Shown here piece by piece: positions 1-7,401 of a stretch of DNA of 13,576 nucleotides; the stretch's first letter is position 1; every line of letters starts with the position of its first letter. This DNA is from Erysipelotrichaceae bacterium (GTDB taxonomy: Bacteria; Bacillota_I; Bacilli_A; Erysipelotrichales; Erysipelotrichaceae): the NCBI GenBank assembly GCA_003446295.1, contig DMBB01000284.1:1-13576 (forward strand), read 5' to 3'. The notes beneath the pieces were generated by a model. That model was not told where the DNA came from. It ran no database searches and saw only the letters and a list, made by a program, of their open reading frames with translations. The translations under genes and the position numbers were made by a program.

Positions 1-1119
1 GACTTTGATTATACGATCACCGGATATATCATCAAGCCGCAGATCACCCGTTCTACCAGGAATTCAATGCATGTGTTCCTGAACGGACGCATGGTCAGGA
101 CATTCCGGTTATATAAAGCGATCGAAGACGGATATGAGGACTTTATCGTCAAAGGAAGACATCCTCTGGCTGTACTGCAGATCCGGATGGATTCCCAGCT
201 GCTGGATGTCAATGTGCATCCGAGCAAATGGGAAGTCCGTTTATCCAAGGAAAACCAGCTTGAACAGCTGATCCGCACAGAGATCCATGAAATATTGAAG
301 AACACAGTGCTGGCACCGAAGGTTGAAGTCAGTGCAGCACGTCAGACATATTATGAACCGATCAGTCTGGACACACTGGATACAGATATGCCTGTTCAGA
401 AAGAAATTCAGCAGCGCCCTGTACAGCAGGAGCCTGTACAGGTTCAGCCTGTGCAAAAACCCATCATGGAACCTGCTGAAGTGATCCGTGAACCGGAACC
501 GGAATATATTCCGCCTGCAGAACCGGAAAAACCGGTTGCCCGGGAGAAACTTCCCGATATGCAGGTCATCGGCCAGCTGCACGGGAAGTTCATCCTGTGC
601 GCGGTAGAAAACGGCCTGGCGATACTCGACCAGCATGCCTGCCAGGAACGTGTTCATTATGAAGAGATCAGGGCAAAGCTCAATAAGGAACCTGTTATGA
701 CTGACTGTCTTATACCGCTGCAGGTCAAGGCATCTGCAGATCTGGTACAGAGAGTGGATGAGATCAACGAAGCTGCAGCCGATCTGCATATATCATTTGA
801 ACCGTTCGGCAGAGACCTGCTGATCGTCAGAAGGATCCCTCTCTGGATGAAAGAGATCGATGCGGAATCATTCCTGCAGGATGTCATGGATTCCTTCCGA
901 GAGGAACGTGAGATCAGATATGCCCGCATGGAAAAGAAAAAGATCGCTACCATGGCATGTCACAGATCGATCCGCTTCAACCGCAATCTGACGATGGACG
1001 AGATGAGAGAAGTGATCAGGCAGCTTGGCACATGCGAGAATCCGTACCATTGTCCGCACGGCAGACCGACATTTGTCATACTGAGTGAGAAAGAACTGAC
1101 CAAGGAGTTCCTGCGATGA
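1..1119 (+). CDS. mutL: DNA mismatch repair protein MutL, C-terminal part (5' end outside window)
   Basis: The reading frame is open from base 1, so the N-terminal ATPase half lies mostly upstream. The 372 visible residues start near the end of the GHKL/transducer region (GYIIKPQITRSTRN, then NGRMV and DVNVHPSKWEVR). A proline/glutamine-rich linker follows at about bases 390-540, and then the C-terminal dimerisation and endonuclease domain. The metal-binding nuclease motif DQHA(x)2E(x)4E is intact as DQHACQERVHYE at bases 628-663. The later family motifs are present as ACHRSIRFN and CPHGRP. This is therefore the nicking type of MutL found in organisms without MutH, acting with MutS and the sliding clamp. 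The stop overlaps the start of miaA by 4 bases (ATGA), which suggests one transcript. Identification is firm; only the true start is unseen. Confidence 0.96.
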   Translation, partial: DFDYTITGYIIKPQITRSTRNSMHVFLNGRMVRTFRLYKAIEDGYEDFIVKGRHPLAVLQIRMDSQLLDVNVHPSKWEVRLSKENQLEQLIRTEIHEILKNTVLAPKVEVSAARQTYYEPISLDTLDTDMPVQKEIQQRPVQQEPVQVQPVQKPIMEPAEVIREPEPEYIPPAEPEKPVAREKLPDMQVIGQLHGKFILCAVENGLAILDQHACQERVHYEEIRAKLNKEPVMTDCLIPLQVKASADLVQRVDEINEAAADLHISFEPFGRDLLIVRRIPLWMKEIDAESFLQDVMDSFREEREIRYARMEKKKIATMACHRSIRFNRNLTMDEMREVIRQLGTCENPYHCPHGRPTFVILSEKELTKEFLR

Positions 1120-2027
1120 AAAAGGTACTGGTCATCGTCGGCCCTACAGCATCAGGAAAAACAGACTTTTCCCTGGAAATGGCTGAAGCCCTGCATGGCG
1201 AGATCATTTCCGGGGATTCCATACAGATGTTCCGGGGACTGGATATCGGCTCCGGAAAGATCAGACCGGAAGAGATGAGAGGGATCCCGCATCATCTGAT
1301 CGATACACTGGATCCGAAGGATCATTACAGCGTGGCGCAGTTCCAGCAGGATGCCAGGAGAGAGATCGACAGCTGCACGTCATTTCCGATCATTGCGGGC
1401 GGTACAGGGCTTTATCTCAAGGCCTGCCTGTATGATTATCAGTTCAGCACGGAAGAAGGAGAAAGTCCTGCAGATCCGGAATTCGAAGCGATGGATACAG
1501 AAACGCTGTATGAGCTTCTGCTGAAACAGGATCCCAGACAGGCGGAAAAGATCCATGCGAACAACCGCAGACGGATCATACGTACATTAACGATCCTGAA
1601 GCGCACAGGAACCCGTCAAAGTGATATTGTAGAAGCACAGGAACATCGTCCTGTCTATGATGTCTGGTTTGCCGGATGCACGATGGACAGGGCTGTGCTT
1701 CATGAAAGGATCGCACGCAGAACACAGCAGATGATCGATGAAGGACTGGAGGAAGAGGTCCGCGGTCTGCTGTCACAAGGCGTCACATTTGACGATCTCT
1801 GCATGAGAGGGATCGGATACAGGGAATGGAGACCGTATTTTGAAGGGAACGCTTCTGTTGAGGAGGTTCTTGAGGATATCCGGAAACATTCCAGACAGTA
1901 TGCCAGAAAACAATATACCTGGCTGAATCACCAGATGCCTGTCAGATGGTTTGAAGTACTGGATCCGGCAGACAGGCAGAGAATGAAGGAGGAAATTCTT
2001 GCATGGGCGAAGAACTCGAACGGGTAA
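1116..2027 (+). CDS. miaA: tRNA dimethylallyltransferase MiaA
   Basis: This enzyme transfers the dimethylallyl group of DMAPP to N6 of adenosine 37 in tRNAs that read codons starting with U, giving i6A37, the substrate for later methylthiolation. The 303-residue protein has the P-loop GPTASGKT at residues 9-16. It also has DSIQMFRGLDIGSGK (34-48, with the catalytic Asp34), GIPHHLIDTLDP, GGTGLYLKA (95-103), NRRRIIRTL (150-158), IGYREW (233-238) and the C-terminal SRQYARKQYTWLN. Its length is normal for the family. The start codon overlaps the mutL stop, and the gene ends 25 bases inside tcdA, so translation is probably coupled throughout. A mutL-miaA neighbourhood is common in bacteria. No defects were seen. 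Confidence 0.97.
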   Translation: MKKVLVIVGPTASGKTDFSLEMAEALHGEIISGDSIQMFRGLDIGSGKIRPEEMRGIPHHLIDTLDPKDHYSVAQFQQDARREIDSCTSFPIIAGGTGLYLKACLYDYQFSTEEGESPADPEFEAMDTETLYELLLKQDPRQAEKIHANNRRRIIRTLTILKRTGTRQSDIVEAQEHRPVYDVWFAGCTMDRAVLHERIARRTQQMIDEGLEEEVRGLLSQGVTFDDLCMRGIGYREWRPYFEGNASVEEVLEDIRKHSRQYARKQYTWLNHQMPVRWFEVLDPADRQRMKEEILAWAKNSNG

Positions 2028-2725
2028 AGCTGCTGCTTGGAGAAGAAGCTGTCGTCAAACTGAAAAACAGTACAGTGCTGGTTGCCGGCGTCGGGGGTGT
2101 CGGTTCATATGCTGCAGAAGCCCTGGCAAGGACCGGCATCGGACATCTGATCCTTGTAGACAAGGACACCGTAGCATTATCCAACCTCAACAGACAGATC
2201 ATGGCTGACCATAACACGGTGGATGTACCGAAAGTCACCGCCATGCATGAGCGCATCAAGAGCTTCAATGCGGAATGTGAAGTGACGGAAGTGCAGGCAT
2301 TTCTTAATGCGGACAATATTGATATGGTCAAGAAGGCCGACTTCGTGGTGGATGCTATTGATACAGTCACCAGCAAGCTCGATCTGATCGAGGCATGCCA
2401 TGACAACGGCATACCGTTTGTCTCATCACTCGGTATGGGGAACAGACTGGATTCTTCCATGGTGACATATACAGACCTGTGGAAAACACAGATGGATCCT
2501 CTTGCCAAGAGTGTGCGGCAGATGGCAAGGAAACGCGGTATCCGCTATCCTGTTCCGGTGCTGTTTTCTTCCGAACAGCCCAGGATTCAGAACAGGATCG
2601 TTGATCCTGATGGTGAAACAAGAAAAGACAGAATACCGCCGGCAAGCGTGATATTCGTTCCTGCAGCAGCAGGACTGCTTGCGGCGAGCATCGCTGTAAG
2701 GACAATATTGGAGAACAAGCAATGA
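2003..2725 (+). CDS. tcdA: tRNA threonylcarbamoyladenosine dehydratase (TcdA/CsdL family, ThiF fold)
   Basis: TcdA-type enzymes use ATP to cyclise t6A37 to ct6A37 in tRNAs that read codons starting with A. The 240-residue protein shows the E1-like nucleotide site VLVAGVGGVGSYAAEALART (residues 26-45), Asp53 and NLNRQ (61-65) of the adenylation site, Lys77 in VPKV, and DAIDT (117-121). The family-typical DPLAKSVRQMARK (165-177) and IPPASVIFVP near the end favour TcdA over MoeB, ThiF or HesA. The start at 2003 is supported by AAGGAGG at 1986-1992, 10 bases upstream and inside the 3' end of miaA. Its 25-base overlap with miaA and ATGA overlap with the next gene indicate one operon. Substrate assignment follows the family; exact activity is inferred. 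Confidence 0.9.
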   Translation: MGEELERVKLLLGEEAVVKLKNSTVLVAGVGGVGSYAAEALARTGIGHLILVDKDTVALSNLNRQIMADHNTVDVPKVTAMHERIKSFNAECEVTEVQAFLNADNIDMVKKADFVVDAIDTVTSKLDLIEACHDNGIPFVSSLGMGNRLDSSMVTYTDLWKTQMDPLAKSVRQMARKRGIRYPVPVLFSSEQPRIQNRIVDPDGETRKDRIPPASVIFVPAAAGLLAASIAVRTILENKQ

Positions 2726-3336
2726 ACAAGAAGAACATCAAACACAAGATCTCACTGGTATACACACTGAGAGGCATTCTTGCCGGACTGATCATTTCCA
2801 TGTGCTTTTTCGGCCTGGCTGTGATCGCCGGAACGATGGGCTATGGAGCTGTCACCTATGTTCTGGCAGGGCTCGGCATCACTGCAGGTTTCGGATTCCT
2901 TGGCTTCCTGCTTTCCTTCATTAAGAAAGGTGCGGTCATGAAGGATATTATCAGACAGGAAAAGCAGTACGGTGTTTCGTTTGACGCATCTCCTGTCAGG
3001 GAAGCGGGAAACAGCAGAACGGTCTTCCGTTCGGATGACTGGCTCGTATTCCACGACCGCATGCGGACCAACGCATGGTACAAAGACCATATCAGCGCGA
3101 TCGAGCGCGTCGGCAGCCGGACAGATGGCAGCAGAAAGGGACTGATGCGCATCACGGATGTGGACGGGAAGAAGATGGCAATGATCTATCGGATCAGCGA
3201 AACAGATCTTGAAGCAGAACTGAATGACTGGCTGCATCCCGTCATTATCCCGGAAGAGAATATCTGTCCGAAGTGCGGTACTGTCAATGAAGCAGAAGCA
3301 CAGTATTGTGCAGAATGCGGTGAAAAACTGAACTGA
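2722..3336 (+). CDS. Small two-helix membrane protein with C-terminal zinc ribbon
   Basis: I do not recognise a named family. The 204-residue protein starts with a basic segment (MNKKNIKHK), then two hydrophobic helices at about residues 14-38 and 42-66, so the N-terminus is probably anchored in the cytoplasmic membrane. A soluble segment (70-178) contains FRSDDWLVFHDR and DGKKMAMIYRI, which reads like a small beta-rich domain. The C-terminus is a zinc ribbon with Cys182, Cys185, Cys196 and Cys199 (CPKC-x10-CAEC), of the kind many Bacillota membrane proteins carry. Its start overlaps the tcdA stop as ATGA, making it the last gene of the mutL-miaA-tcdA run. No terminator is obvious directly after it. 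The gene is almost certainly real because of the coupling and zinc ribbon; its function is unknown. Confidence 0.8.
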   Translation: MNKKNIKHKISLVYTLRGILAGLIISMCFFGLAVIAGTMGYGAVTYVLAGLGITAGFGFLGFLLSFIKKGAVMKDIIRQEKQYGVSFDASPVREAGNSRTVFRSDDWLVFHDRMRTNAWYKDHISAIERVGSRTDGSRKGLMRITDVDGKKMAMIYRISETDLEAELNDWLHPVIIPEENICPKCGTVNEAEAQYCAECGEKLN

Positions 3337-3376
3337 CCGGACTGTTCCTATAGACAAAACACTCAGTGTATTAAAT

Positions 3377-3404
3377 TTGACTATTTCTCAAAAATATATA
3401 TTAT
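3377..3404 (+). promoter_or_regulatory. Candidate housekeeping promoter for the Bax-inhibitor-1-family gene
   Basis: TTGACT at 3377-3382 is one base off the -35 consensus. TATTAT at 3399-3404 is one base off the -10 consensus, with a 16-base spacer. The surroundings are strongly A/T rich. An 11-base palindrome (ACACT-C-AGTGT, 3359-3369) sits just upstream of the -35. The predicted start of transcription is near 3411, giving a leader of about 37 bases. Confidence 0.6.
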
Positions 3405-3413
3405 ATTTCTTAA

Positions 3414-3427
3414 GCCGTGGAAACGGC
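3414..3427 (+). promoter_or_regulatory. GNRA-tetraloop hairpin in the leader of the Bax-inhibitor-1-family gene
   Basis: GCCGT and ACGGC form a perfect 5-bp stem closed by the loop GGAA, a GNRA-type tetraloop. It ends two bases before the Shine-Dalgarno stretch AAAGGA (3430-3435). It would lie at or near the very 5' end of the transcript from the promoter above, where such a cap hairpin could slow decay. It is short, so chance is possible. Confidence 0.4.
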
Positions 3428-3447
3428 AGAAAGGACTGGTGACAGAA

Positions 3448-4173
3448 ATGAGTGAATTTCAGCGCACTGATTATTATTCTTCCACCGGGGATACGCTGAG
3501 AGCGTATGTTAACAAAGTCATGGTCAGGATGGGATGCGGTCTGGCATTGACCGGAGGCGTTGCATTCCTGCTATACACAAGTCTGATCAGAGGAGGCTTC
3601 TTCTACAGCATCCTCTCAACAATGTACTCACCGCTCATGGTGATCTGCTGTATCGTACAGCTGGCTGTTGCAATGATCTTCAGCATCAGGCTGACAGCTC
3701 TGAGCACATCAGCGTGCACAGCATTGTTCTACGCATATGCTGCACTGACAGGCGTCACATTCAGCGTCCTGCCGCTGGCATTTGACTTCGTAACCATTTT
3801 CCAGGCATTCCTGTTTACAGCTGTAATGTTCTTCAGCTGTGCAGTGATCGGCCATACGACAGATGTCGATATGACACGCTTCAGCGGTCTGCTGAGAGGC
3901 GGCCTGATCGCGCTGCTTCTGACAACAGTCATCAGCATCTTCGTTCCGGCACTGAGAGACAGCCTGCTGATCAGCTATCTGGCGATCGGACTGTTCCTTG
4001 CTCTGACAGCATATGATATGCAGAAGATCAAGAGCTTCTACTACAGCACAGACAGCTACGGCACACTGCGTGAAAACCTCGCGGTATACGGTGCCTTCCA
4101 GTTATACCTGGACTTCATCAACCTGTTCCTGAGAGTCCTTCAGATCCTCGGAAACAGAAACAACAGACGTTAA
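3448..4173 (+). CDS. Bax inhibitor-1 (BI-1/YbhL-YetJ) family membrane protein
   Basis: BI-1 family proteins are seven-helix inner-membrane proteins. Some bacterial members conduct calcium in a pH-dependent way, but most have no assigned role. The 241-residue protein has a short hydrophilic N-terminus and about seven hydrophobic segments. It ends with the family signature: LTAYDMQKIK, then YGAFQLYLDFINLFLRVLQILG and a basic tail. I chose the ATG at 3448 because AAAGGA lies 12 bases upstream. An in-frame GTG at 3439 would leave only 3 bases to the same site and add three residues. It has its own promoter and a strong terminator (4201-4233), so it is monocistronic and not part of the operons on either side. 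Function beyond family membership is not visible here. Confidence 0.9.
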   Translation: MSEFQRTDYYSSTGDTLRAYVNKVMVRMGCGLALTGGVAFLLYTSLIRGGFFYSILSTMYSPLMVICCIVQLAVAMIFSIRLTALSTSACTALFYAYAALTGVTFSVLPLAFDFVTIFQAFLFTAVMFFSCAVIGHTTDVDMTRFSGLLRGGLIALLLTTVISIFVPALRDSLLISYLAIGLFLALTAYDMQKIKSFYYSTDSYGTLRENLAVYGAFQLYLDFINLFLRVLQILGNRNNRR

Positions 4174-4200
4174 CATTCAAACCCGGAAACAGACAATACA

Positions 4201-4233
4201 GAACATTCCATGGATCATGGGATGTTCTTTTTT
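4201..4233 (+). terminator. Rho-independent terminator after the Bax-inhibitor-1-family gene
   Basis: GAACATTCCATG (4201-4212) pairs with CATGGGATGTTC (4216-4227) over 12 bp with one U-G pair and a 3-base loop. Six T follow immediately (4228-4233). This isolates the membrane-protein gene from the regulators downstream. Confidence 0.92.
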
Positions 4234-4291
4234 GACGGATACGTACAAATAATGTCATTTCATATTCCATTGTTCAATCGCGGAAAATGTG

Positions 4292-4338
4292 TTAATTTTG
4301 AAACAGATGCAATATTACAGTTCAATTTGAAACAGAGG
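4292..4338 (+). repeat. Two direct 18-base repeats upstream of the CdaR-like regulator
   Basis: Copies at 4292-4309 and 4321-4338 match at 15 of 18 positions. They share a TTTGAAACAGA core and start 29 bases apart. The second copy also forms TTCAA-T-TTGAA and runs directly into the ribosome-binding GAGGG of the downstream gene. They may be autoregulatory operator sites. No convincing -35/-10 pair was found in this gap, so the promoter may depend on an activator. Confidence 0.5.
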
Positions 4339-4347
4339 GTATGAAAA

Positions 4348-5394
4348 ATGGTAAATCGTTTTTATCAGAGAATCATTTCAGAGCTGCGTATGACAATACG
4401 TCCGGTATTCGGCGTAATAGACAGAAACGGTGCCGTGATCGCATGTTCCGATGAATCACAGATCGGAAGGACGATCGAAGGGTTCAGGATGGAACAGGAT
4501 CTGTTTGAACAGAACGGAAAGACATTCAGAACACTGCCTGCCAGTTCTGCAAACCGGTACGCGGTATTTGTGCAGAGCACAGAACCATCTGCCCCCGAAC
4601 AGGCATCCCTGATCGCCTCATTCCTGACGATCATGATGAAGGAAGATGAAGCTTCAGAATCACAGACCGAGTTCCTGAGAAAAGTACTGTACGGACAGAT
4701 CCCGGAAGGTCTGCTGTATGAAAAACTGAAACGGCTCAGCATCAATGACAAAGTAGGCCATTATGTGGCTGTGGTGCATTCCCTTTCCGCATATGAGCCG
4801 AGATTTTATCATTTCTGTGATACGTTCCTGGCAGCACATGACAAAGATTATATATTCCTGGATGAAGAACGAAACGTCATTCTCATTCGTGAAGACAGTA
4901 AAGAAGATATCGAGAAGGTCTTCCTACAGCAGCTGAAGCAGCTGGAAAGCCAGTACGGTATCTCTGCTTCTGCGGGCATCAGTCAGGTATCCATGGATCT
5001 GCTGGATCTGCCGGAACTGTACCGGCAGGCAGAACTGGCGATGCGGTCAGCCTGTGCATGCGATCCGGCAAAAACAGTGATGATGAGCGGACATCTTGGA
5101 TACGCGGGTGTGATCGGCAGAATGTCGCAGGAAGAATGCAGAAAGTACCTGGAGGAGATCGATCCGGACCTGATCGCACAGGATGAAGAAATGCTGTTTA
5201 CGGTCAGGAAATTCCTGGAAAACGATCTGAATATCTCCGAAACAGCCAAGAAGCTGTATATCAACCGGAACACATTGATCTACCGGCTGAATAAGATCCA
5301 GAAGGATACCGGCCTTGATCTCAGAAAATTCGACGATGCGATGACATTCAAAACAGCTCTGATGGTCAGAAATCATCAGAACAGCGGGAGGTAA
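4348..5394 (+). CDS. CdaR/PucR-family transcriptional regulator (sugar-diacid-regulator type)
   Basis: CdaR proteins activate glucarate, galactarate and glycerate genes in enterobacteria. This 348-residue homologue has an N-terminal sensor-like segment (residues 1-95) with PVFGVIDRNGAVIACSDESQIG, which resembles but does not strictly match the diacid-recognition domain. A degenerate GGDEF-like middle follows (about 136-240, including YGISASAGIS). The C-terminus is the PucR-type helix-turn-helix: FLENDLNISETAKKLYINRN, then TLIYRLNKIQ and TGLDLRKFDDA (289-331). The start is supported by GAGGG 8 bases upstream; an ATG at 4341 is out of frame. The gene lies 3 bases before a second regulator, whose ribosome site overlaps this stop codon. 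The glucarate dehydratase gene 8 kb downstream makes control of aldarate use plausible, but the ligand is inferred. Confidence 0.88.
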   Translation: MVNRFYQRIISELRMTIRPVFGVIDRNGAVIACSDESQIGRTIEGFRMEQDLFEQNGKTFRTLPASSANRYAVFVQSTEPSAPEQASLIASFLTIMMKEDEASESQTEFLRKVLYGQIPEGLLYEKLKRLSINDKVGHYVAVVHSLSAYEPRFYHFCDTFLAAHDKDYIFLDEERNVILIREDSKEDIEKVFLQQLKQLESQYGISASAGISQVSMDLLDLPELYRQAELAMRSACACDPAKTVMMSGHLGYAGVIGRMSQEECRKYLEEIDPDLIAQDEEMLFTVRKFLENDLNISETAKKLYINRNTLIYRLNKIQKDTGLDLRKFDDAMTFKTALMVRNHQNSGR

Positions 5395-5397
5395 AGT

Positions 5398-7281
5398 ATG
5401 GCAAAAACAGCAGTATTTCTGCCCGGATCGATTCCGAAGGAAACAGTCGGGAACGAGATTCGGAAATATGCCCATATCGAACCGATCTTCATTGAACAGA
5501 TCTCCAACAGCGATGTCAAAGCAGTCGCCGAGCAGCTGATCCATGAGAACTGTGACCTGTTTATTGCCAGAGGCCTGCAGGCACAGATGCTGTCGGAAAT
5601 GACCAGGATTCCGGTCGTCCCGCTGAGGATCACTGCCCAGGAACTGGGTATCCTGATCAAAGAAGTATGCGAACAGCTGGATAAACCGGCTCCTTCCATA
5701 GCCCTGATCGGTTTTTCCAACATGTATTGTGATGTTGAACATTTTGAAGAACTGTTCCATGTCCGTTTACGCAGATATCTGCTCAACAGTATGGAAGAGA
5801 TCGACCAGGTATTACAGGATGTTGTAGCGGACGGCATGGATGCGATCATCGGCGGCAGGCACAGCTGTGAAAAGGCCGGTGCATACGGGCTTCCGGCGTT
5901 CTTTGCCTCGGGCGGAACGGAAGGTTTGTCCGAGACACTGAATATGGCGGAGATGATCTGTGAACTGACCGATACCAAACGCAATGACACTGCAGAGATC
6001 ACCGCAATGGTTGAAAACAACTTCAATGGTATTCTCCAGGTCGGAAAGACAAATCAGATCCTGAGAGCGAACAGGATCATGACGAATATCCTCTCTCTGG
6101 ATATGCAGGATATCATCGGGCATAGGATCCAGGATCTGATCCCGGAGATCTCCGTGCGCCAGCTGAATGATGCGATCTATGACGGACGTGAAACCTTCAC
6201 ATCCATGATCCTGCTGAACAATGTCAGCTATGCGGTCAATATTTCACCTGTTGAAGTCAATGGTGAGATTGAAACAGCGATCTTGACATTCCAGGAAGGC
6301 CGCAGGATCCGTCAGCTGGACCAGGAACTGAGAAGGGAACTGCTGGCAAGGGGATTTGTTGCGGCAAGAACGTTCGAGAAAACAGAATGGATGTCCCTCC
6401 AGATGAAAGACATCCGGCATACTGCCAGACAGGTTGCCGGTTTCCAGGTACCTGTGCTGATCACCGGAGAACGCGGTGTAGAGAAAAAGATGCTGGCAGA
6501 GTGCATTCACAACGACTCCATGGTCCGTGACAACAGCTTTATTGAAGTGGAATGTGCTTCAGCGGATCCTGAAACGATCCGGAAACTCCTGTTCGGAGAA
6601 CCCGGAGATCCGGAACCTTCCTATGCGGAACTGGCACAGGACGGTACTTTGTATCTGAAGGATGTCGACTTGCTGGACAAAACAAGCCAGTATTATCTCC
6701 ATCAGCTGATCCGCGGCAGAAGATATATCGGTACAAGAGGCATGTACACATCTGCCAATGTCAGAGTGATCGCTTCAACAGAGCGCGATCTGGTGGGAAT
6801 GGTGGAACACGGCCTGTTCCGCAGCGACCTGTATTATGAGATGTCTACGGTCAAACTGGACATTGAACCGCTGAGAAGCAGACGGGAAGATATCAGTATG
6901 TATGTGCATGCATTCATGAATGCATGCCAGAAAGAGTATGACCGCTATGTACATCTGACCAAAGGTGCGGAAGAGCTGCTGAAAGGCTATGACTGGCCGG
7001 GCAATGTACAGCAGGTACGCAGTGTATGCCACAAGATCGTGCTGCTTTGTCAGAAGCGTGATGCGGATGAGCTGTTTGTCAGAAGACAGCTGGATCAGTC
7101 ATTCCCGGTACTGGCAAGGAACACCGAAGGAGAGGTCATCACATTCCGTGAAAAGAAGGCAGTAGAGATCACACAGCTGCTTCAGAAACATCAGGGCTCC
7201 AGAGAAAAGGTTGCCCAGGAACTCGGTATTTCCAAGACTACGCTCTGGAGATATATGAAGAAATACGGAATCAACAGCTGA
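5398..7281 (+). CDS. PrpR_N-PAS-AAA+-Fis regulator with degenerate sigma-54 activation motifs
   Basis: The 627-residue protein has the domain order of sigma-54 activators. It has a PrpR-type ligand domain (about 1-195, GRHSCEKAGAYGLPAFFASG), a PAS-like domain (about 200-300), an AAA+ domain (about 325-570) and a Fis-type HTH (about 596-625, QELGISKTTLWRYMKKYGI). The AAA+ catalytic parts are altered. Walker A reads GERGVEKK (357-364) where GESGTGKE is usual. The segment after LFG (398-400) has no GAFTGA loop. Walker B reads LYLKDV (418-423) where LFLDEI is usual. The structural motifs FRSDLYY (474-480), LRSRREDI (492-499) and WPGNVQQV (533-540) remain. By analogy with TyrR, which also lacks GAFTGA and acts with the main sigma factor, it probably does not open sigma-54 promoters. 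GGGAGG (5386-5391) overlaps the upstream stop codon. Confidence 0.9.
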   Translation: MAKTAVFLPGSIPKETVGNEIRKYAHIEPIFIEQISNSDVKAVAEQLIHENCDLFIARGLQAQMLSEMTRIPVVPLRITAQELGILIKEVCEQLDKPAPSIALIGFSNMYCDVEHFEELFHVRLRRYLLNSMEEIDQVLQDVVADGMDAIIGGRHSCEKAGAYGLPAFFASGGTEGLSETLNMAEMICELTDTKRNDTAEITAMVENNFNGILQVGKTNQILRANRIMTNILSLDMQDIIGHRIQDLIPEISVRQLNDAIYDGRETFTSMILLNNVSYAVNISPVEVNGEIETAILTFQEGRRIRQLDQELRRELLARGFVAARTFEKTEWMSLQMKDIRHTARQVAGFQVPVLITGERGVEKKMLAECIHNDSMVRDNSFIEVECASADPETIRKLLFGEPGDPEPSYAELAQDGTLYLKDVDLLDKTSQYYLHQLIRGRRYIGTRGMYTSANVRVIASTERDLVGMVEHGLFRSDLYYEMSTVKLDIEPLRSRREDISMYVHAFMNACQKEYDRYVHLTKGAEELLKGYDWPGNVQQVRSVCHKIVLLCQKRDADELFVRRQLDQSFPVLARNTEGEVITFREKKAVEITQLLQKHQGSREKVAQELGISKTTLWRYMKKYGINS

Positions 7282-7291
7282 AACGATATCT

Positions 7292-7306
7292 TTCAGAAAT
7301 TCTGAA
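7292..7306. promoter_or_regulatory. 15-bp perfect palindrome, operator-like, upstream of the aldo/keto reductase
   Basis: TTCAGAA-A-TTCTGAA is a perfect 7+1+7 inverted repeat, 11 bases after the regulator stop codon. Without a T-run directly behind it, it is not an obvious terminator. Its inner CAGAAATTCT recurs in exact reverse complement at 7333-7342. Confidence 0.5.
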
Positions 7307-7320
7307 TTGTATCATTCCGT

Positions 7321-7342
7321 CAGAAAAATGAAAGAATTTCTG
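7321..7342. promoter_or_regulatory. Second operator-like inverted repeat upstream of the aldo/keto reductase
   Basis: CAGAAA at 7321-7326 and TTTCTG at 7337-7342 are inverted copies. The right half, AGAATTTCTG (7333-7342), is the reverse complement of part of the 7292-7306 palindrome, 39 bases away. It lies just upstream of a possible -10 (TATCAT, 7348-7353) with no recognisable -35, as expected where an activator replaces the -35 contact. Confidence 0.4.
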
Positions 7343-7401
7343 CGGTCTATCATACTGACCGGATCAGCGTTCATGGTTCAATTGAAACGGAGGACAGACT
7401 G

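Noticed and set aside
3439..3447. GTG start for the Bax-inhibitor-1-family gene, three codons earlier
   Set aside because: It leaves only 3 bases to the AAAGGA ribosome site; the ATG at 3448 has workable spacing.
5398..7281. Calling this gene prpR and the locus a propionate pathway
   Set aside because: Only the N-terminal domain is PrpR-like; there are no methylcitrate cycle genes nearby and the neighbours point to aldarates.
7377..7386. TTCAATTGAA as an independent operator
   Set aside because: Too short and A/T rich to stand alone; it is reported only as part of the shared leader motif.
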